From NCBI GenBank assembly GCA_009599575.1, contig VWND01000064.1, forward strand, positions 558,001 through 622,000: a stretch of 64,000 nt of DNA, written 5' to 3'. The notes beneath the pieces were generated by a model, which made no database searches, was not told the DNA's origin, and saw nothing but the letters and a program-made list of their open reading frames with translations. Below are positions 25,084 to 37,499 of this stretch, piece after piece. Positions within the stretch are counted from its first letter, which is position 1, and each line of letters starts with the position of its first letter. The position numbers were made by a program, and so were the translations under genes. This DNA is from Blumeriella jaapii (lineage: Eukaryota; Ascomycota; Leotiomycetes; Helotiales; Drepanopezizaceae).

Positions 25084-25664
25084 GTAGATGGGAACGTTCA
25101 CCTATTTACTGTACTGTAGACAGCTGTACCATCTCAGATGGACCAAAACTTGAAGACTGCTCACTCAGCACCAACACCTACCCACGATAGCGCTTTTAGG
25201 ACTTGACAACCCAAAAAATTCGGTACCGTCCGTGGGTTTGCACTGTACAGTACTGTACTGTACATACTGTGAGGAAAACAAACCACCGCGCCCATCTCAC
25301 CATGTGTACGCCATCTAAGATACAAAATGCGTACCTCCAAGTGTGGAGGGGTGAGCAAGCCAGGGGAGGAAAACGGGATGTCTACAGAGTACAGAGATTG
25401 AACCATTCGTCGCCTTGAGCGGTAGAAGACGGGGAGTGGCCATATTGACGAGGAGAGCATTGGATTGGGGCGAGGTGACAGGGAAACATTCCTCACAGTA
25501 CAGTACAGTACAATACAGTATGGGTCTTCTGTACAGACAGACAGTACAGATACTGTACAGTACATCGTCTACGGGAGGCAGCTTACGTAACACCCAGCGC
25601 GAGCTTGGGAGGGCACTAACTTTTCAAATCAAAGTTAGAACGTTGCAGCGAAATGAAACTTGCA

Positions 25665-25694
25665 GTATCGTACAGTACTGTACAATACAGTACA
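25665..25694. repeat. Six-unit pentamer array
   Basis: GTATC, GTACA, GTACT, GTACA, ATACA, GTACA in register. Similar arrays lie at 25245-25264 and 25498-25517. Confidence 0.8.
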
Positions 25695-28523
25695 GAGTGT
25701 AATGAAAGAAAGGGGTTGGAGAAATCGACGTCTGGGAAAGTTGTGGGCGTAGCCAGTGCAAGGCTTTAGCTGGAGCTTGTCAGGATGTTGGTTGCATTCG
25801 CGCAGAATAGGGTTGGAAGTGTAACAACACACTGTACTGTACTATGTGCTTTACTGTTCTCATCGCAGAGGATTTTCCCATGGGTTCTACCGCCTTACTC
25901 TCAAGAATCTGTTAACCTTTGCGTCATGGAGATATTGCAATCACTGATTTACAGTCCTTCTGCCATATCGTAATGGTCGCAATTGTACGGTTCATGCTGT
26001 GGCACACGAGCGGGGGAAAAGCGCAGGCGCAGAAAATACGCGAGGGAGTTTGGCGATCACGTGGTCTCTGAGCCATTTGATGCAATGTGCCGTCCGTCGC
26101 CGGTAGCCGTACAGGACGGTAAAGCGCTGCGCTAGGCATTCCCAATCCTTCATTTGCTTAGTGAACCCACTCTCCTCTTGAGTACAGAGGCAAAAGCTCT
26201 GGAGTGACAAAAAGCCCGCAAGCTCGCGTTGATGATGATACGCACTGCAGATGCGGGCGCGGGGCCCAGCTGCTGGCTTGCTTGCTGCATGATTTTGTTG
26301 GGTGGAGTTGACTCGGATAGTGGACCTCATTTTTTGCTTTTTCATCTTTTCTTTTTCGTTCTTTTTTTAACCCGGCGTGCGTGCAGGTGTTTGGTTGGAA
26401 CGATTCGGAGTACAGAGAACTGGAGGATGAGTTTGCCTCCGTGATCTCCTGTGTAGTGTGAGAGCGGGGAAGTCGAAGCCATGTGGGGAATCTGGGCTTG
26501 TTGGATGGATTAGAATTCGGTCGGTTCGGAGAAAGGAATAATCTTCCAACTGATCATTTGAACAGAATACCTTAAAGCATATGATCTGCGATTTACTTTG
26601 AAAAGTTTAATGTTGGTAGGAGAAAGTCCGCCCTCTGTCCTCTTCTTGCTCGATCAAGAGTTGTTCAAGTCCGATAAATGATCGATCCAACCTGTGATCT
26701 TGTTACAGCTGGGAATAATTGTCTTTACTCGGTCCCATCAGTGAAAGATTCACGGACGGTTCGGTGACCTCTTCGCTGACCTTGCAGGCAATGCAGTACA
26801 TTACACACTGTGCACAGTACAGTACAGCACAACACAATGTGACGTTTCCTGCCTCAGGCATCATGCCTCGGCTCCTCCACACGGTTCTCGGTTCTCTGTA
26901 CGACACAACTGGGCTGCTGGATCTGTCAGAAACGAGCGCATTGCCGCTGCTGTGGGCTCTGAGATCGATGTTGACGGGCTGAAATGCCCTTGGTCTCCTT
27001 TTCCTGCAGGAATGTTTGCGTGAAACATTAGATTTGCTCGGTCCGAGGGCATCCCCTTCGTTGGGCGGCGTCAGATAGTGCAAGCCCATACCTTATATAC
27101 CTCCATCTCTCCAATCTCCTCCCGCTCCTCCCCAGGAAGGTTTTTATGTCATGGACGGGAAGCACCGGCCGAATGTTCTCTCATGCCCTAAATTTGTTCT
27201 TGGGGGTCAATGTGGTACTATACATCTTTTCCCAGTCCCGACGGCCTAGCTGGGTCTCGAAGGCAATGAATCTGCAGCGCTCCCTGACAGGATTCATGAT
27301 CGGGGTAGCGATCCCAACTGTGGATTCCATACCGAGGAGGGGTTCGTTTGGACAGCCCACCGTCGCTGCAAGCAACGGTAGCGTTCAAGCTTTCCCGAGC
27401 TTACCGATTCGGTTTTGCCAGTTTCACCGTCAAGTCCGAGCAGGGTGAAGGGTTGATTGAATCATAAAAAGATGCTTCGAGGCGTTCGACGCGAGATCTG
27501 CGGTCCAGGCCATCCCGCACAGGGACTACCGGTAGCAGCGTGTTCCGCCGTTTATTCCCGTCCGAGACAAGCACCCACGCACGCACCCACGCACACGCCC
27601 ATGCTCCTTTGTGATGGCATGCTCGCTTCGCTGCTCCGTTGTTTTCTCCGAAGGGCCGTATCGGGTGGGTATTGTAGGTGTGTATGCATGTATGTATGTC
27701 TGTATGCATGTATGTATGTGTGTGTGCGTGTGTGTATGTGTGTGTAGGCTGGATGGGATGGATGGTTGTAAGATGAGGTTATCTAGACCGCACTGACGTC
27801 CTGTACCTAGCGAAGTTACGATAAAGGTAAGTCAGGCTAAGGGGCCGGCTTAGCTGCGTCTGCGTCATGACCAACTTGGAGGAGCGCCAAGGAAAGCATG
27901 TCCCCTGATCGGTGGCCAGGCGGATAATAGATATAAAAAGGTGCTCCCGTGGCCGGGCCCGCGTTTCTCCCAGGTAGTGCCTCTTCGGGACTAGCCCATT
28001 GTCTAGCGCCAGAGTCGCCACGGTGCAGGGGGCTGTCAACCTCCACATCATATTTAGCGGGCTCTTAGCATGCCGTGGGTTAGGTGAGATGGCGCGAGTT
28101 CCACTGGGCTTTCCCTTTCCCGCAGCTCTCCGCCCATTTTCCCTCATCTCCTCTCTTGAGCGTCGAGAGCTTCCCTCGCCTACCGTCGCTGTCGTCGCGA
28201 CCTGCTGCATCGAGTATCGGGACTACATTGGAGTATTCTTACCTCTTCTTACTGCGTCATCACGGCCTTAGCAGCCTGCGTGTGTGTATCTCGACCTCTG
28301 TTTGCGCCAGCCAGCTCCTCGAGAGCTACCGGTGTGAGTGCGCATCACCACCAGCTGCAACTTCAGACTCCACATTCAGCCACGAAAGCCAAAAGCGGAC
28401 CAAGAAATATCTTTTTCGATTCTTGTGATAGGTCATCCAACCGTTTGTTGGCATTCGGTTGCGCCGCTACTGCCCAGCGCGTAAACACGACTCGACCCAG
28501 GGCTTGTTGCGACTTGGTCGGCG

Positions 28524-31500
28524 ATGGCATCTCATCACCCGTCCCCGCCAGGCCCGATGCAAATGCATCATGGACAGGCATCTGGTCCTCCGCCGCCAGG
28601 AATGGTACCTCCACAGCAGCACTTCTCGCCAATAATGCAACAGTTTGCCGCGATCAATGAGCTTGTGTGGATGCAGATTGGTACGGCGCTCCCCTTCAGA
28701 TGCGCACCGTGTAGCTAACAGCCGCTCAGGGAGTTTCGCGGAACTTTTGAACAACCTCGATGAAGCTATTACGGCTTATGAGCATGCGCTACGGGCCAAC
28801 CCCAGATCCATACCAGCCATGAATGCGATAAGCTGCATTCTGCGCACACAGGAGCAGTTCCACAAGGCGGTTGAGTATCTCCAGAGCATTCTGAAGCTGG
28901 AAGTCAACAATGGAGAAGTTTGGGGCAGTCTCGGTATGTTTTCAGTTTCGTCCCTCTAGATACCCGCTAATCTATGAAGGTCATTGCTATCTAATGATGG
29001 ACGATCTGCAGCAGGCGTATTCCGCGTACCAACAAGCTCTGTATCATCTGCGAGACCCCAAGGTAAGTGGGATCGACTTTCTGACGACCACGATCGCTAA
29101 TCTACGGACAGGAGCCCAAATTATGGTATGGTATCGGGATTCTCTATGACCGCTATGGGTCTCTTGAACACGCGGAAGAAGCTTTCTCTCAAGTCATGCG
29201 CATGCAACCAGACTTCGAGAAGGCAAACGAAATTTACTTCCGTCTCGGCATAATTTACAAGCAACAGTCAAAGTACCAGCAGAGTCTCGAGGTACAACTT
29301 CCCAGGCGACATCGAGTGTCTCGCACTGAGCTGACTTTATGCAGTGTTTCCGGTACATTGTATCGGTACCACCGACGCCCTTGACAGAGGAGGACATCTG
29401 GTTCCAGATCGGACATGTTCATGAGCAGCAAAAAGATGTAAGCACATCTATTTCCAGCTGTAGCGTACGCATCTGACAACCGTTCCAGTACGACAACGCG
29501 AAATTAGCATACAGGCGTGTGCTGGATCGCGACCCGAACCATGCAAAGGTCCTACAACAGCTTGGCTGGCTGCATCACCAGCAAAGTAACAGTTTCAGCA
29601 GCCAGGAGCAGGCGATCGAGTACTTGGAGAAATCCGTCGGTTCAGGTAAACTCGTCAGAATGATCAGTCTTACTATCGCGACACTAACACGTGGCAGATC
29701 AGAGTGATGCTCAAAGCTGGTATCTGCTTGGACGATGCTACATGTCACAGCAGAAGTACCCAAAGGCGTACGAGGCATATCAGCAAGCAGTTTACCGCGA
29801 CGGACGGAACCCGACATTCTGGTGCTCGATTGGCGTTTTGTATTACCAGATCAACCAGTACCGAGATGCACTTGATGCATATTCCCGTGCGATACGCCTG
29901 AACCCGTACATTTCCGAGGTCTGGTACGACCTGGGAACTTTGGTGAGTTTGCCTTGACGTTTCGGCGAAAATTGTTTGAGCGACTGCTAACGATCGGAAC
30001 AGTATGAGTCCTGCAACAACCAGATCAACGATGCGCTCGATGCGTATCAACGTGCAGCAGAGCTTGATCCTAGTAACGGTCACATTAAGGCACGCCTTCA
30101 GTTGCTGCGCAGCGGACAGGCTGGCATCCCGGTTCAAGCTAGCGCTCCTCTGCCTCAAGATGTCCACCCCACTACCTATCAGGCCAGTGGAGCAGTAGGT
30201 CCTCCAGGCCCTCAATGGGGTAACTCGGCTCCGCCGCCTCCACCTCCAGGACCTCCTCTTGGACCGCCTGCGAATGGCTGGGGCAGACTTGCTGAGATCA
30301 ACCCGCCTCCTCACCCTGGTAACCCGTACGAGCAAAGAGACCAACCTCGAGGCGGCCCTGGTCCTGCACCCCCCCAACCACGCGCTCAGAGCCCCAGGCA
30401 ATCCGAGCAGTTGCGACCATTTGAGCAGCGGTTGCCTCCTGGCCCGGCACTCAATGGTCCGAGTGGTCCACAACAAGGTGGTGGCCCGAATGGTCGTCGC
30501 ACGCCTCCTCGCGAGCAACATGCTACGATGGGGTCGTACCCAGGTCCGGGGTTGTCACAGCCTCCACCGTCTGGACCCCCGCCTCCTCCTCCGCAGCGGG
30601 TCTCGAATCCTAACTACGCTGGACCAGGACCTTCTGTATTGCCTCCTGCCCAGCCCAGCATGAATGGTCCCGGTCTCGGTCCTGGTCCCGGCCCTGGCCC
30701 GCAGTCCCTACCACCTTTCGGTCGAGCTACTAGCCCCCCACGAACTGAGGTCCGCCCGATCATTGATAATCGTATGCCGTCGCCCAAGAATGGTTATCCA
30801 CAACAACCGCCGTACCCCCAAGCTCATCATCCAGATATCTCTAATCCGGGAGGCATTGAAGGTGGTGCTCCAGCTCCAGCGTCTGCATTGGCTGCTGCTG
30901 AAGCCGCTGCCGCAGAAAGAAATGGTGATAGACCTCCATCAGTGGCTTCTTCGGTGGGTCCGAAGCGAATGCGCGAATGGGAGGAAGACACTTCGATGAA
31001 GAAACCTGCCAACGATGAGAACCGAGCGCGCTTAGACGACATGCATCATCGTCGCCATTCCACATCTCCAAGGGATAACTTTCGTCGCAGCTCATCTGAA
31101 GCTCGTCGAGCCGAGGAGCAGAGACGTATGGATGAGCAGCGCCGTGCTGAAGACCAGAGGCGTGTTGAAGATCAACGCCGAATCGATGAGCAACGCAGAG
31201 CCAACGAGAATTATCACCCTTCCGAAGCAGCACATCACCCCCCAACTCATAACGCGCATCCTCCGAATCAGAACCAGAACCACCTACCACCCATGCAACA
31301 AGGACCACCTTTATCTCACACTCCGGCTCATGATCTGCCTCCCCCGCCCCCTCCGCCAGCACCGAAAGATTATCCGGTCGATGACAGGGAACAGCGTGAG
31401 AGGGAACAACGAGAAAGAGACCAACGGGAGCTACGGGAAAGAGAGCTACGGGAAAGAGAGCTACGGGAAAGAGAGCAACGGGACAGAGAGCAGCGAGAGA

Positions 31501-31769
31501 GGGAGCAGCGAGAGAGGGACCAACGTGAGCGTCTGGAACACGCTGTACCTCCGCCCCCTCAAGTTAGCGAGCCAGAGCGTGCCGCGCGGAAGATGGAGGT
31601 TGACGAAGACTATGATGATGATGGAGAGGACGACAAGAAGGGCGGTATTGTCCCCGTTGTAGGATCTGGGGCTGGTTCCGCAATTGGAGAGACCAAGGCA
31701 GTATCCCCGGCGGGAATCAACGGGCACGTCAACGGTGCTATGAAAGGGCAAACGAAGGTGGAAAGCTAG
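28524..31769 (+). CDS. CYC8/SSN6 general transcriptional corepressor
   Basis: Eight exons: 28524-28680, 28730-28933, 28980-29062, 29112-29291, 29345-29437, 29489-29645, 29698-29942, 30003-31769, giving about 961 residues. Residues about 46-400 form a continuous array of tetratricopeptide repeats (for example LDEAITAYEHALRANPRSIP, YDNAKLAYRRVLDRDPNHAK, YRDALDAYSRAIRLNPYISE), matching Cyc8/Ssn6, the adaptor of the Tup1-Cyc8 corepressor. This part scaffolds Tup1 and DNA-bound repressors in the nucleus. The rest is disordered: P/G-rich, then a basic region (residues about 833-884) of RERE-type repeats, and an acidic stretch near the end. The start MASHHPSPPGPMQMHHG is the usual P/Q/H-rich leader of the family. 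The unusually long gene-free upstream region fits a heavily regulated gene. Confidence 0.92.
31384..31535 (+). repeat. In-frame tandem repeats coding RERE-type tract in CYC8
   Basis: Includes four near-identical 15-base units (ctacgggaaagagag with small changes) between about 31430 and 31490, flanked by diverged 9-15-base units. The repeat length stays divisible by three, so unit gain or loss would change protein length without shifting frame. Confidence 0.8.
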
Positions 31770-32503
31770 GCTGGGCTGTCAATGGGATGTTTTCATTTGT
31801 TCGTGTCATGACTGTTAATGAAGCCTGTTGGAGAGAGGTTTCTTATACTTCGATAAATTTTAGTGTATAGATTGAGCATTATCTCATGCCATATATTCTG
31901 AGCGGTGTTGTGCAAAATTATTGTTTCTCTCTCGATGGCCAGGAGGGGCCTATCTATCGACTATGCCACTGGTCAGGATGGTGACTATGTACACCACGTG
32001 GAAATTGATATGGGTAGTAGAAAACTGTTCTGGGGTCACGACTCAGGAAACTCAGAGTTGCACAGGTGTTACTGTATATGCAGTCCCACATGTACATATC
32101 CTGATCGGAGGATGGGTCTGGACCTGAATATTGCAAACCTAGCTGACGACGTGGTTTTCTTCCTCTGCGTACAAATGTACTTTGATGATAAAGCGTCAGC
32201 AATAGATTAACCTTGAATTACATCAATAGATTCATTTGATCGTTTACCGGTCTGTCGGGGTGGGGAATCAAGTGACCGATTACCTAAGCCTATCAAGATT
32301 TCTGGTTTTCCTGTCACGTGTCACGGCCACACTAGCTCCTCCTCGCTTATTTTTTACCGCACACTCGCAACTTCGCTATCTCGTTCCGACTTTTCGTCCC
32401 TTCACTCCCTCTTCATCGACAACAGCGCAACACGTCGCGCATCGCCAAATTCGATACTCATAACCTCTTGGATCTCTCGGGACGTATCTCGAGACTCGCC
32501 AGT
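31770..32503. promoter_or_regulatory. CYC8 3' flank and RPL3 promoter
   Basis: No gene seen. A pyrimidine-rich stretch (about 32335-32425) precedes the RPL3 start, as is common for ribosomal protein genes. A GTCACGTGTC word lies at about 32312. Confidence 0.45.
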
Positions 32504-33928
32504 ATGAGTCACCGCAAGTTTGAAGCACCCCGTCACGGTTCTCTTGCCTACTTGCCTCGCAAGAGAGCTGCCCGCCACCGTGGCCGCGTCAAGTCGTGAG
32601 TTCTTTCTTTCCGGAAGAAGCCTAATCTTTAATTGCAGACCCGGTGTGCAGTCAAGGCGATTTTCCTTCCATACGGGAAAATTTCGCGGATTTTCATTAT
32701 ACCAAAGAACTCCTGCTAACTCCTCAATCTTTACCAGCTTCCCCAAGGATGACCCTAAGAAGCCTGTCCACCTTACGGCCACTATGGGCTACAAGGCAGG
32801 CATGACCACCATCGTTCGCGATCTCGACCGCCCCGGTGCGAAATCACATAAGAAGGAGGTTGTGGAAGCAGTCACTGTCATTGAGACACCACCCGTACGA
32901 GCAACGCAGCCCGCTTGGCACATTGTGCTTATGGCTAACATCTTTTCAGGTGATCGTTGTTGGTCTAGTTGGTTACATCGAAACCCCTCGAGGTCTCCGC
33001 TCCCTTACTACCGTTTGGGCTGAGCACTTGAGCGATGAGGTCAAGCGCCGATTCTACAAGAACTGGTACCGAAGCAAGAAGAAGGCCTTCACCAAGTACG
33101 CCAAGAAGCACTCTGAGTCCTCTGGTTCGTCCATTACTCGCGAGCTCGAGCGCATCAAGAAGTACTGCACCGTCGTCCGTGTTCTTGCCCACACCCAAAT
33201 CCGCAAGACCCCTCTCAAGCAAAAGAAGGCCCATTTGATGGAGATCCAGATCAATGGAGGTAGCATTGCTGACAAGGTCGACTTCGGCAACGGTCTCTTC
33301 GAGAAGCCAGTCGAGATCTCTTCCATCTTCGAGCAGGATGAGATGATTGATGTTATTGCCGTCACCAAGGGTCACGGTTTCTCCGGTGTTACCAGCAGAT
33401 GGGGAACCAAGAAACTTCCGAGAAAGACACACAAGGGTCTCCGCAAGGTCGCCTGTATCGGCGCTTGGCACCCTTCTCACGTCCAATGGACTGTCGCTCG
33501 TGCCGGTCAAGACGGATACCACCACCGTACATCTGTCAACCACAAGATCTACCGTATCGGCAAGGGTGATGATGACTGTAACGCCACCACCGACTTTGAT
33601 GTTGGCAAGAAGCAAATCACTCCGTATGTTCTCAATGCGTTTCTCCTTCGAACCAGGCTAATATCAATGCAGTATGGGTGGCTTTGTCCGATATGGTGAG
33701 GTTAAGAACGACTTCCTCATCCTCAAGGGTTCCGTTCCTGGTGTTAAGAAGCGTATCATGACTCTCAGAAAGTCCATGTTCGTCCACACATCAAGAAAGG
33801 CGTTGGAGAAGGTTGACCTCAAGTGGATCGATACGTCGTCGAAGTTTGGTCACGGTGCATACCAGACTCCTCAAGAGAAGCACGCCTTCCTGGGTACGCT
33901 CAAGAAAGATATTCAACCGGCTGCTTAG
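32504..33928 (+). CDS. rpl3: 60S ribosomal protein L3 (uL3)
   Basis: Four exons, 32504-32595, 32738-32894, 32950-33623, 33673-33928, give 392 residues, close to the 387 of yeast. It begins [20 protein letters not shown] and contains the diagnostic stretches [50 protein letters not shown] and [11 protein letters not shown]. The long loop ending [20 protein letters not shown] reaches the peptidyl-transferase centre in known ribosomes. The first intron (142 nt) comes early, as is usual for ribosomal protein genes. Nothing looks damaged. Confidence 0.98.
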
Positions 33929-34748
33929 AGGTTGTATTTTTGCAATTTCATGCGGGCTTCGCGACTTGGTGCTAGGGGGTAACAACACGGCATCTTGTGC
34001 TCTCTAATGATGACCCAGTCAGACATGAAGTAGAACAACGAATTCTATGATAACATGTCAAAAGCACAACTTGTGCAACACTATGTCCCGTGTATCCGTG
34101 ACTTTGTCGTACCTCGAATTTGTGACAGAATCAAAATAGCTCCTACCTACGTATTACAGATAGCATCTGTCGTGGTGGTTCCGGGTCTTTGCTTTTCCTA
34201 TTTGTTATGGTATTTGTGGTGGGTTTCATTTACTCTTATACGCCTTGTTTTGGCTGGACGCGCAGGTCTGGTACGACCCAGAAAACACTTACTTTAGCTT
34301 CAACAGCTTTGATCACTTGATTTATCGAAGGCCACTTCGCCAATTCCATAGAAAACCATCCCGCCTGTAGGGGAAAGGCTCAAATAGCGGACACTTATCA
34401 CATCTTTCTTTTATGTAACTGCTTTCTCGAAGGTCTCATGTATGGAAAAATCCCCAGCTTAGCACGTCTCGAATGCCCTGCAGGAGGCTTGAGGTAGCGC
34501 AGTTTCACTGCCCCCTCCAGACGTTAAACAACATCATCATCATTACCATCTGTCGTGCTTAGAACTGAATTTGGACCCCTCACCTTAACCCTACCCAAAG
34601 TTCGCATTCATTCCCTGCCTTCCAATATAAAAGGAAAAAAAGACGCAAAAAAGAAAATCCGTGTTGCGTTTGGCAGGAATTGTCCCACGCAAACGTCCGT
34701 CCCACTTTTCAACAGCTGCCCTCTTCTGAAACCCAATCTCAGCATAAC
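33929..34748. other. Intergenic, RPL3 to NuiA-like gene
   Basis: No reading frame worth calling and no repeat of note. Contains the promoter of the downstream gene; an A-rich stretch lies at about 34628-34660. Confidence 0.5.
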
Positions 34749-35764
34749 ATGGGCGCACTTCTCTCCTGCTTCAAACCAAATTCCAAAGACTCTTCCCAGA
34801 ACACCACCCAGGCTATCACTGCACCACAGCCAAAATTAGGTTCCCCACGGCAACCCGCAGTGCGCGAGGGATTGGCGGACGAGCACTTGGCTTCCGTCCC
34901 ACCATCAACCACCTCACAAACGCAGACGCAAGCCAGAGCGGAGGGCGTGGACGGGGAGTCGAAGGCGGTCCAGAAAGTGGCTGTCGAAGCGCCGGTGCCC
35001 ATCGCGTGAGCAGCTTTCTGCAATCTCCTCTCCCCGGACCTCCTCTTCTCCTTCTCAATCACAGAGCCTTCGAGCATCATCGAGCGTTGGCGAGGTGGAG
35101 GGCTGAGCCTTTGTGGTACAGCACTGCTCCTACCGACAGCACACCGCAGGCTACTGTGACAAACGACAATATGTCGACGGACGACGGATACATGTCCTTC
35201 CTGGATAAGGCGAATCAGGACCCCGGTCAGGGCGTGGCGGAGGGGCAGGCGGGTGGGAAGGTCGAGCTGAAGGCTGTGGATGGGGGTTTGGAGGTGCCGG
35301 GGGCTATTAGCAGTGTACTGGGGAAGGGGGAGAGCTTCTACATGTCGGATGCTGATGAGCCGTTTGTGGGCGTGGCTTTGACGATTGGGAAGGGGGAGGG
35401 TCTGCCGGACGAAGGTTTGTTTGGTCGCTTTCCTGTTTTTTTTTGTCTCCTACCCTTGAGCTTGAAATCCTTGGCTCTGTCGTGTGTCGGACATTTGCTG
35501 ATGTTTACTGTGACTCTAGCTACCTTTGCCAAGCTGGTCCAGCACCCGGAGGCCGACAAGGCGCATGTCCAGATCATGGATATCGGCGAGTGGGACCCGC
35601 AGGGCCAGTACAAGGACGTGGTGGATGCTACGCGGGAGGCTGCAAAGGGTGGCGATGTGAGGGTCTACAGGATCGCGAGGGAGGGCGCGAGGGCCGAGTA
35701 TTGGGTTGTTGGCGTAGAGGGAGACAAGTTGGTCGGGGTCAAGGCGCTGGCTGTTGAGAGCTAG
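34749..35764 (+). CDS. NuiA-like domain protein with N-terminal acylation motif
   Basis: Three exons, 34749-35005, 35065-35414, 35520-35764, give 283 residues. The N-terminus MGALLSCFK has Gly2 and a nearby Cys, the pattern for N-myristoylation with palmitoylation, so attachment to a membrane is likely. Residues about 20-115 are low-complexity. The C-terminal 150 residues (YMSFLDKANQDP, FYMSDADEPFVGVAL, FAKLVQHP, EWDPQGQYKDVVDATREA) resemble the nuclease A inhibitor-like (NuiA) fold found in some fungal proteins. In cyanobacteria NuiA inhibits a sugar-nonspecific nuclease; whether the fungal proteins do so is not known to me. No nuclease gene is adjacent. Confidence 0.6.
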
Positions 35765-37499
35765 GAAGGTGATGTTTGCTTGAGACGGAAACGCTTAGGA
35801 AGAGTACCTAGGTCATCGGTGCCATAGGGAATAAAGGGTCTGCGGAACCTGGAGCTAGGCATACTGGCATGGCGTGCGAGGGTCCGGTGATGCTTACGGC
35901 AATAAAGATTTCGTTTCTTTCACACTTGGACTGCCAGTACCTATTATTTCCATCGATGTCTACTCCTCGGTTCTCTTACCCTCAAGTATCATAGACATTA
36001 CCAATATCTACATATCGGTGACTGAACGGGGTCTAAAGGTCAAAGAATCAAGCATGGCAAGCCTTAAGCCAGCAGGGTACAAGAGACTTGTATCTTTACT
36101 CTTTTCTTTCGAAGCGATAGAATAACTAGATCGCTAGGAATATCATAGAGAGGCTTCTACTTAAGATTTTTCTCTTTTTGCTGATAGGATCTGTTTGCGA
36201 TGGAAGCTGTGATTTGCAATAGGAAATGTGGTATCTACCTATCCATGCATTTATACCTCGACTTCTGATTGATGATTTGATAGAACTTTTGTAGATTTCA
36301 AGACAAAAGAAATAATGTCTTGGTAGTAAGAGTGAACTTTTGCTAAGGGAGATCCAGTGCAGAGGTCTTGGATTGATACGATACACAAGTACAGCTATAG
36401 TACCATAAGTCGGATCGGATGTGTATGCGGATACTGGTAAGAAAGCAATTCACAATGATATTGAATTTTTGTTTTTTTTTCTGCATCTTACTTTCGTCAG
36501 GGATATCCTGATGTCATTAGTCAAGAAAGACCCGACGCGAGACTAAGATCTGGATATTCCAGACGACCACCAGGGAATGTCTGTGTGCTGGATAATCTGT
36601 ATGCCTTCCTTCCACTCGGTCGTCCGAGTTCCGTCCTGACAAGACGTCTGTCATGGTCTATCCTGCTTGTCAAAAGGCTTCGGGGTTCAAGCTTTTTTTG
36701 GCTTGGATGTCGTGCATGTCTGTTCCATGCGCTAGCGTCTTGGTGCAGTACTGTACCGTAAAAGAGCGTGGTCTAGCGTGTTAGCAGATGCCTGAGAAAG
36801 GTGTACGACAAAGAGAGCGTGAGATAAGGGATGAAGATAGAAATGTGTACAGCTGGCTCAAGAAGCGGTACGCGCAAAAGTGGCGGATTTACGTTGCTTA
36901 AATAGATCGATGAACGTTCGTTCACAAGGCAAAGGCTTCGTGGAAAAGGGAAAGGCAAAGGATAGAAACATGATGGTACTGTAGATAGAAGTCATTGTCA
37001 GTTTGACATGTGTATTATACATCCAGTAGTACAGTAGGTCCGGAGTCACGCTAAGATAGGAGTGATAACAACCTGGAATCTCCGTAGCGCTACACATTGT
37101 TTACTGCTACTTTGTCTTGGCTCTGCTCCTTCTGCATTGCACCACAAGCCGCTCTCGCCTTTGCTTCAACGACATCGTCCAAAGCTGCTCTAAATCTCGA
37201 CTTCAGCTTGCCATTCTTTCCTGCCCTGCGACTTCAAGTCAGCTCAAGTCGACTCCTCCCCACACTCGTTGCTCTTTCCCCAATTCCGGGATACTTACTT
37301 CCTTGGCCGTCGCCTTATTTTCGATTCAAGCTTCTCAAGCATTGCTTCGCAGGCGATCGCAGATTCATCCACCGGCACGCGCCGACACTATAGAGAAGGA
37401 CGACAAACACTTCGCCCAACGCTAAGGAGACAAGTGGTGAGGTAGATAAACAAAAAGTTTTGGATACGGTAAAGCGCGCTCCTTACCGGTATCATCAAT
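35765..37499. promoter_or_regulatory. 1.7 kb upstream region of KRE6 gene
   Basis: No credible gene. A poly-T run (about 36467-36480) and a few isolated GTACTGTAC words (36747, 36976, 37026) are visible. The last 400 bases are pyrimidine-rich and likely form the leader. Confidence 0.5.

Larger units (their letters stand above)
23070..28523. other. 5.4 kb gene-free stretch rich in pentamer repeats
   Basis: The longest gapless stretch without a credible gene. GTACN-type arrays occur at 23296-23354, 24187-24216, 24268-24325, 24645-24664, 24887-24913, 25245-25270, 25498-25521, 25529-25567, 25665-25694 and 26817-26831. A heptamer GCAGAAN array lies at 25014-25083 and a TGTA/TGTG microsatellite at about 27680-27745. 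The rightmost 1-1.5 kb probably holds the CYC8 promoter and leader. I looked for tRNA signatures and for transposase or reverse-transcriptase motifs and saw none. One 117-codon minus-strand frame at 25992-26345 has no recognisable family. Confidence 0.6.

Noticed and set aside
23296..25694. Pentamer arrays as a CRISPR-like array or MITE
   Set aside because: There are no unique spacers, no target-site duplications and no terminal inverted repeats of fixed length; the units are only 5 bases long.
25992..26345. 117-codon minus-strand frame (ending IAKLPRVFSAPALFPR)
   Set aside because: A faint SANT/Myb-like look of WECLAQRF...IKWLRDHV was considered, but spacing of the aromatic residues does not fit and no further exons were found.
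26703..28210. Several 60-140 codon frames upstream of CYC8
   Set aside because: No family resemblance, no consistent splicing, and they overlap the probable CYC8 promoter and leader.
37097..37425. Two overlapping plus-strand frames just upstream of KRE6
   Set aside because: Both are in a pyrimidine-rich leader, lack family resemblance and precede the well-supported start at 37500.
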